Assembly: GCF_902459465.1 (NCBI RefSeq)
Contig: NC_047065.1
Location: 11,394,170 to 11,458,169, forward strand
Direction: 5' to 3'
Length of the DNA stretch: 64,000 nt
Origin: Asterias rubens
Taxonomy: Eukaryota > Echinodermata > Asteroidea > Forcipulatida > Asteriidae
Within the stretch, counting starts at the first letter, position 1, and every line of letters begins with the position of its first letter. The position numbers and the translations under genes were made by a program. Under the pieces are notes generated by a model that did no database searches, had not been told where the DNA came from, and saw nothing but the letters and a program-made list of their open reading frames with translations. Shown one piece after another: positions 57,950-64,000 of this stretch.

Positions 57950-58810
57950 ACTGTGTTTTTTTTTTCTAAAGACCAATTGAGTTCAAATTTTCTCAGGTCA
58001 CATGTTGAGATGCACCAAGTGAGAAGAATGGTGTCCAGATTCTTAAAAAACAAACTCCGGTACATAACACCCCTCCCCCCCCCCACCTTTTAGGTTAATG
58101 GAATGGACTATTCTAGGATATCTAGAAATTTGATACTTTTTAATAATTACTAGGGTTTTGTTTTGAATCTAGACTTATTTAAAGGGCAAGAAAGTTGTAT
58201 ATTTTTTAAAGGTTTGTAAAATTCACACATAGCAAATCGTGAAGGCAAAAAGGAAGGATAATTCTGACATCTACATGTACTAAATGTATGAATTATCTAT
58301 AAATGAGAATAAACTTTGTAGAATGTGATACTGCGGCCGTTGAACCAAAAAAGCTAACACCCGTTTCATCAGACAGAGGTGCCAGAGACTCACCGAACCA
58401 ATTACGTTAGGAGCGACTCTAGGTCGACCTAAATACATTTTTGTTTTAGACAGGCGAACTGAACATATAAAATTTACATTGGCTCCGCTCATGAAAAGAT
58501 CCACATCTGAAACAAAGGTGCTCCAGACACGTTCCAAACGACTGCAACAGTCAATCTTTCGACTTCTCTTGTCCAGTCGCTCCTAACTGTTTCAGACGTC
58601 GAACTGTTCATGTACTTAATTCAGAATTTGGTTCGGCGCAACTCTGGAGCGCCTGTCTGAATTTGGTGTGTTAGGTTCAATTCAACTTTACACATGGAAC
58701 AGAACAATTGTGTCAAATCACGAGGCATGGGTTCAACTTATGAAACTTAGTGAAAGCACGTGCACAACATTGGTTACAGAAAGGATGTAAACGTGTTCTC
58801 AGATTTGCGC

Positions 58811-59315
58811 TTAAAGGGAAGGTACACGATTGGTATAATTAATCAAAACAATTAATTAAAAACTGACTTGGTATATATAACGAGCATTGGGGAGATGTTA
58901 GTATAAAACATTCTAGCCAGAAGTATTGTATTCCTATCTGAAAGCACACCAAATTGTCCAACAAGGGTGTTTTTTCTCTTCGATGACCGATTTAGCTCAA
59001 ATTTTCACAGGTTTGTTATTTTATGCTTCTGTTGGGGTACACCAAGTGAGAAGACTGGTCTTTGACAACGCACTTCCCATGAAATATGCTAATCACATTC
59101 ACGCATGCGTACAGACCCTGTTGGTTGGCAAACGCCATAGAGTTGTGCACTAAGCAGACGCGCATTCGCGTCTGCGTCACGCACCCATTAGCCGTGTACA
59201 AAACAGCGCGATGTTCCCTCATTTTGCCAACCAAAACGTTAGTGCGCACGCGCTATATGCAATTTACATATTTTCATGGGAAGGGTCTATTACCAAAGGT
59301 GTACTTTCCATTTAA
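58811..59315 (+). mobile_element. TTAA MITE (GGGAAGGTACACG subfamily) with a nested MITE
   Basis: Outer element: TTAAAGGGAAGGTACACGAT ... GGTGTACTTTCCATTTAA. At 59069-59290 a ~220-bp CTTCCCATGAAAT element is inserted near its right end. Confidence 0.85.
59069..59290 (+). mobile_element. ~220-bp CTTCCCATGAAAT MITE, nested copy
   Basis: Third copy of the family at 38671 and 46757, very similar in sequence to the 46757 copy. Confidence 0.88.
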
Positions 59316-60335
59316 CTTACATGTACTTGATATAGGTGTTCAGGGTACACAAACTTCCCTCAAATTATTTATTTGTTTGAAATTACTTTGACAGTATTTC
59401 AGAAGTAAGCCTAAATAATTCCCTTAGATTACTGGATCATTACTGGTTAAGTTTTAACAATTGAGTTGTTTTTTATAAATAAAGATATACATTTGATAAT
59501 TCCAAGAAGTACTCTTTCGTTGTCTATGGTTTACATGAAGTTGTTGAAACGGTATAGTCTAAAATTATTTATTTATACAAAATAAATAAGTAATTTAATG
59601 AATAATTTACATCATCGAGCTTAAGAGAAAGACGCTACTTTAACCCTGCAAGGAACATTGATTGAAAGTTCCAACGACCTGACATCAAGTTTTGATAGGA
59701 AATATTTACACGCATTCTTGTTTATTTTAATACAGATGTTTAATTTGCACTGGGATAAAACATAATTGTTTGTATCCACTCAATGATGTAATGATTTGAA
59801 CGGGGCCCCAAGAAAATACTGCTTAGCAAAACGTTGCTTTTTATCGCGAATTTTGGCTGGTAATCAGGTTATGGTGATCAAGATGTGCGAGTGCTAAGCA
59901 AGTTTTCATGGTTACAGGCTTTGTGAAATTGGGCCTACGTTTTGTGTGAAGGCACTGTTGACAATGGTTGACGTCATAATTATGCAAGCCATATGTTTTT
60001 ATTTGTTTGTTGAAAAAATATATATGATGTGCCACGATTATATTGTGATTTTATATTAAAACAAAAACAAATTTTTTGGGAAACAAAAGAAAGAAAAATA
60101 AATGGTTTACATTAAACCAAAGTAAAACATTTCCTATTGGAATCGTTGTTTGTATAAAACTTGTTTTTCAACTCCGACAGAATTTCAGGCGGAAATGTTT
60201 CTCTGAAAAAAACAAATTGTAACTGTATGCATTTTTCATCTTCTGTGAGCCGTCGCGTCGGGGGAAAAAACACACAGTGAGGGAGCCAATTGTGTCCTGT
60301 ACATGTACGTGGTTAGGTGTTTTGCATAAGGACAC

Positions 60336-60424
60336 ATGTGTCACGACTGGGACTCGAACCAACACTCTGCTGATCAGAAACACCGGACTCTGAATCCGCC
60401 TTAACCGCTACACCATGACACGCT
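60336..60424 (-). mobile_element. tRNA-like SINE head
   Basis: CACATGTGTCACGACTGGGA then a B-box complement and CCGCTACACCATGACAC. It lies just downstream of the TLC gene. Confidence 0.65.
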
Positions 60425-60445
60425 TATAGAGGATCTGAATGTGTC

Positions 60446-60451
60446 TTTATT
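60446..60451 (-). terminator. Candidate polyadenylation signal of the TLC-domain gene
   Basis: AATAAA on the minus strand, 58 bp downstream of the stop codon, followed by A/C-rich sequence. It is the nearest canonical hexamer. There is no transcript evidence. Confidence 0.4.
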
Positions 60452-60508
60452 CGCCGCATGGCTTTTACTGTTTTCTTTTGATAAAATTCCCCCGCTCAAA
60501 ATAATAGT

Positions 60509-61454
60509 TTAGAGGTTGGTTGCGGGTGTTTGAGCCGGTACTAGGTTTTCCGGACACGACACGTACGTTACAGACTCCAAACTTGTTGTAGAGGATGGGT
60601 TTGTTTCGTCCGCGGTCGCAACAGATTTACTCGTGTCCAACCTGTTTAGAAATTCCGTGATGTTGATTTTCTGGTAGTCCTTTGTGACGACGTTCGCCTC
60701 CGTGTTCTGCAGATTGGTCGGGGCGAGGTTGGTATTCGAACAGGGAACCAATAAACTGAGATCATTCCGTGTGGCCGTGAAGCTCAGATGCTGATGGTTA
60801 AGACTCTGTTTTTGTCCGAGCTCGAGTCCGTGTGGTTTCCCCGCCTGTAGAGGTTTCAAGTAGACCCACACCTTACGGGCACGGTAGCTCGCCTGGAGCG
60901 ACTTTCCCGCGCAGTAGACAAACCACATGTTCAGCATCCCGAAGAAGACGATGTTCAGGAAATAACAGGCTATGACAAGAATGTCCATATTGAATGGGGA
61001 TGTGATGGTATAGGAATAGATTATGAAACCCAGCGGTAGTAGAAGTCTGAAGACAAGAGCTGTAAACCCGCTCACGGCAAAACTACACCCGTAAGCTATG
61101 TGGTGCTCTTCCACGTGGAGCACTTTCAGAAAATCCAACATTTCGAAAAACGGCGTAGCACCCGCGAAGAGCAGCCCGACTGCACCGCCGAGTACGTTCT
61201 GTCTGTACTCCAAGAAGACGAGGTACACGACGGCTGCTACCAAATGGTGAACGAATGTGATGTAGTAATTCGGAAGGTGGCGCTGCAAGATGGCGTCTTG
61301 TATGAGAAGGTACATGTAACAGCCGATGTTTATAGCGAAGCAGGTCCTGCCCGAAGTGCCGAGTCCGTGGAATGGTTGAGCGATCGCATCGCCTTGCAGT
61401 AGGAGGGAAAATCCAGCTAGGCATAGAACTGCAGACTGGACTACGATTACAATT
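60509..61454 (-). CDS. TLC-domain membrane protein, last coding exon (5' exons not found)
   Basis: An open frame of 314 residues begins after a good acceptor (minus TTTTGTTTTCAATTTTCAG, AG at 61456-61455) and ends with TAA at 60509. The frame stays open 59 bp upstream to an ATG at 61513, but that ATG lies across the pyrimidine tract, so a spliced start is more likely. About six hydrophobic helices are visible. TLC hallmarks, counted from the exon start, are an Asp after the second helix (D53), the HH pair (FVHHL, H69-H70) and ATPFFEMLDFLK (99-110). TLC proteins act in ceramide synthesis or as membrane lipid regulators (TLCD group). The C-terminal ~110 residues are polar and probably disordered. 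It resembles TLCD-type proteins more than ceramide synthases (no homeobox seen), but the subfamily is not resolved. A possible AATAAA lies 58 bp past the stop. Confidence 0.72.
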
Positions 61455-61731
61455 CTGAAAATTGAAAACAAAATCGAAGCGATATTGTTATATTTGTTTG
61501 CTTTGTTAATCAAAGAGTGAGGACATAGCCTGCGTGGCCGTTAGAAGGCACTTATGAGATTAGTGTGTAAAAACAGTTGACAGTATTCGATATTATAAAA
61601 GACCATGTTAATATTAGGCCCATTATGTAAAGTACTATTTTGAAACCACCAAAATCAAGAAGAGTCAAACGAACCCTATCATTATGAACTTTTACCTGAA
61701 CTTTTCACAGCTATCTTACAAAGTAAAGTAT

Positions 61732-61881
61732 GGGTGCGTTCGTTTAGCTTCCCTGAGTCGACCCCGGTGTGTGGCGGTTTTTTTTTCCAGGACGAACGTG
61801 GGTAATTATCTGCACACGTTTGTCCTGGAAAAAAAACGCCACACACCGGGGTCGACCCGGGGAAGCTAAACGAACGCACCC
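61732..61881. mobile_element. Near-perfect foldback element with GTCGACC arms
   Basis: Arms of about 65 bp, GGGTGCGTTCGTTTAGCTTC ... TTTTTCCAGGAC and its reverse complement, leave only about 15 bp of loop. The arms are almost identical, suggesting recent activity or gene conversion. Confidence 0.9.
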
Positions 61882-61896
61882 TATAATAGGGCTAAT

Positions 61897-62050
61897 GTTT
61901 GCGGTGACACCATGTACAAATCTCTTCTGTGAGTATAGTGGTGGCTCTGAGAAGAGCCGGTCTTCTGCTGAGCAGAAACCGGCTCTCGGCTGATGATCCA
62001 CCATATCCTCACAAAGGAAATAAATGCTTTACATGGTGTCACCGCAAACC
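61897..62050. mobile_element. Inverted-repeat element with GTTTGCGGTGACACCATGTA ends
   Basis: Right end TACATGGTGTCACCGCAAAC. The core contains the palindrome CGGTCTTCTGCTGAGCAGAA. It lies 15 bp from the preceding foldback. Confidence 0.85.
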
Positions 62051-63394
62051 TTACTATTTTAGTATTTCCCACCATAAACATGCAATATAGCCTTTGAAAG
62101 TGTTATCTTAAAGTCGCATATCTACTTTAGTTTCTGCCTTTGATGAAGAAAAAAGCCCACAAGGAAACTATATTGTATAATGGTTCTTCCTCTTTGCGAG
62201 ACCACGAAGGAAGAAACCTCCATGGCGAGACCAACATACAGACCCATTGTATCCGCTAGGCCTAGGCTACAGTCTGGACAATAAAGCCCCTTTCACACGA
62301 GAGCAATTTAGCAACGGTCCCTTGCTTAATTGTAGCATGGTTGTACATTATTTTGTAAAAAAAAAGTACGTCGTGTGAGTGAACGGGAAAAAAATGTTTA
62401 AGTTCAAGGTTCTTTGAACGTAAAATCTTGTCAAACATTGCTACATTTTACAACGAGGGACCCCTGCTAAATTGCTGTCGTGTGAACAGCGCTTCCACAT
62501 TCCCTTCAGGAATTAGGACATCGAAGGTGAAATTCAGTTAAAACAGTTTTAAAAGGTCCTATTGTGGACACGGAACTGTTGCTTTATTGCACTCTAAATG
62601 GGAGGGGTTTAAAAGTTAATACAGAGGACTATACAGTATGGAACACTCCATTTGTAGGTTTAAAAATTATATCTTTAAGGTTTGAATTGTAAATGCTTGT
62701 TATTTGTTAGGGATTGGTCCCTCAAGACAATCCTTTGGGTTAACTTCTAAATCACTCTCATTATGGATGGATACGTTTTTGAATACCCATAGGGGGGTCT
62801 ATGCTTTTTCGATGTCTTTCCTTTTATTTGTATTGCATTGTTTGCTTTCAATAACATACTCTTGTTCAAGTTTGTTGCCCGTTTTAGCGATTGTTGCAAT
62901 GTTTGCCCCCTTTTTTTTTTTTTTTTTTTGCTTTTGGGTACAGGAACTATGTTACGTTTCCATCAATCTTAATAAAAAATGTGCTATTTCACCCGGTGTG
63001 CAATTTTTGTTTTGGATGCAGTATAGAATTGCCTTCCTTAAAATCTTTCCTGCTTGCCTTTTTTTTTTAAGGATTAACTTATTTCAAATCGATTTAGGAA
63101 AAACAATCCTCGTTGAAAAGCACTTATAAGGGACTGTGGCAATTTTGATGTACAGAAAAGTGCTGCGTAGCAGCTGTAAGCACAAACCTACAGCTAAATA
63201 CACAGAAATTACTACCAGAAAAAAAAGTTACAAGCTTAAATGCCATGTCACAACATAGTGTGACTGATTTTCTGGTTATTGGTGCTTTTAGAAATTAATT
63301 ATGGTCGAGGAAGTATTTTCTGACCGAGCAGCCAAAATATGGACCCGTTGTAAATAACACAATTTATGTAATTATTGGATTGTTACTTCAGTTT

Positions 63395-63785
63395 TCCTGA
63401 AATCGCGAAAACCCCTTTCCGCTTCCTGACAATGCACCCTTTCAAATTGAAATCCTGTTCAAAACGAAAAGTATTTTTGGCATTGACAAAAGTTCATTGC
63501 AGTTATTGCGCTGTATTTGTATTCTAACATCCTTTTCCTCATTGAATCGCGACAGGCGACGTTCTTCACACATTCAAAAACAACTAAATATTATTCACCA
63601 TCAAAATCGATTTCCTGAAATCGTGAGTGCCTCCTCCCCCTTTCCACTTCCCGACAACGCACCCTTTCAAATCGAAATCCTGTTCGGGCATAAGAAAAAT
63701 TACCAGTGGCATTGACAAAAGTTCATTGCAGTCGGCTGGATTTTTACCCAACATCATTTCCTCGTAAAATTGCAACAGAGAAAAA
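63395..63785 (+). repeat. Diverged 225-bp tandem duplication
   Basis: GAAATCCTGTTC occurs at about 63449 and 63674, with GGCATTGACAAAAGTTCATT after each. Copies differ at many sites, so the duplication is older than the one at 20225-21600. Confidence 0.78.
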
Positions 63786-64000
63786 ACTTCGTAAACGAGT
63801 TTGTAGTTTTCAAAAACCAACTTAAAGTGACACCATAAACATCGCTGTTTGAAGACAAATAAAAACGGTCTTGTTAAAAAAAGTGTACATGTATCAGTTT
63901 CCTTTGACGTTACTATGTGTACTAACTTCAGATTCAAAAACACAAAAACTCAAGACAATAATAATACGTTGATCCGATCCCACATGAAAACAACTCAATT

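Larger units (their letters stand above)
54886..60508. other. Intergenic region between DCAF11 and the TLC-domain gene
   Basis: This separates two convergent genes. It starts with a tRNA-like SINE only about 50 bp after the DCAF11 stop, so the 3' UTR probably includes it. It then holds several TTAA MITEs (55342-55729, 56746-56950, 57345-57567, 57568-57949, 58811-59315), a long SINE (55985-56345), and stretches at 58.1-58.8 and 59.3-60.3 kb without anything I recognise. No protein gene is supported. Confidence 0.7.
61455..64000. other. Right edge: upstream part of the TLC-domain gene
   Basis: Probable intron or promoter of the TLC gene; no upstream exon was recognised. It contains a GTCGACC foldback element (61732-61881), an element with GTTTGCGGTGACACCATGTA termini (61897-62050), a poly-T run (62912-62931) and a diverged 225-bp tandem duplication (63395-63785). 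Longer open frames (for example minus 63584-63943) lie in this duplication and show no homology. Confidence 0.55.

Noticed and set aside
59016..59249. Repeated MRTNVLVGKMREHRAV-type frames (46.7, 59.0 kb and elsewhere)
   Set aside because: The same frame appears in each copy of the ~220-bp MITE and on both of its strands. It is a by-product of the repeat and not a protein family.
61083..61424. Open frames antisense or frame-shifted within the TLC exon
   Set aside because: They are shadows of the TLC-domain frame, which alone shows hydrophobic helices and family motifs.
63584..63943. 119-codon minus-strand open frame near the right edge
   Set aside because: It lies partly in the 225-bp duplication; composition and lack of homology suggest chance. 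It could not be linked to the TLC gene in phase.

Overview
This is a window of metazoan nuclear DNA: A/T-rich, with five multi-exon protein genes, canonical GT-AG introns and dense short mobile elements. The proteins are deuterostome-like. Together with the crowd of TTAA-flanked MITEs, foldback elements and tRNA-derived SINEs this suggests an echinoderm, possibly a sea star. The phylum is an inference from overall character, not proven here.

Layout: (1) 1-18.3 kb, minus strand: the N-terminal WD40 half of KATNB1 (katanin p80). Nine coding exons are visible and the C-terminal con80 part is not, so it probably lies beyond the left edge. (2) 18.3-19.1 kb: a compact divergent promoter. (3) 19.1-22.1 kb, plus strand: the complete three-exon C8orf82 homologue (UPF0598), with a triplicated ~460-bp unit in intron 2. 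(4) 22.1-27.2 kb: intergenic between two convergent genes. (5) 27.2-40.2 kb, minus strand: complete AKTIP (fused-toes, an inactive UBC-fold protein), including a nine-codon first coding exon. (6) 40.2-42.5 kb: a second head-to-head promoter region. (7) 42.5-54.9 kb, plus strand: complete 15-coding-exon DCAF11 (WDR23). (8) 54.9-60.5 kb: intergenic. (9) 60.5-61.5 kb, minus strand: the last exon of a TLC-domain membrane protein whose 5' exons were not found. Every exon chain was phase-checked by hand, and the four named genes join without a frameshift: KATNB1 350 residues so far, C8orf82 219, AKTIP 300, DCAF11 537.

The genes alternate minus/plus/minus/plus/minus, giving two divergent promoters and two convergent 3' ends. 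They do not form one pathway. KATNB1 acts in microtubule severing, AKTIP in the dynein-linked FTS-Hook-FHIP complex, and DCAF11 in CUL4-DDB1 ubiquitin ligase targeting. C8orf82 is a poorly characterised, probably mitochondrial protein, and the TLC protein is probably involved in membrane lipids.

Most remaining sequence is repeats. One ~390-bp TTAA-flanked MITE family with a central hairpin has about 25 copies here (roughly 8.5 kb). Others are a ~360-bp palindromic MITE, several foldback families, tRNA-like SINEs, a CR1/L2-like reverse-transcriptase tail, minisatellites, and a cluster of eleven same-strand copies of the 15-mer GGTAACTCGTGCTAC. I see no prokaryotic-type system, CRISPR array or viral gene.
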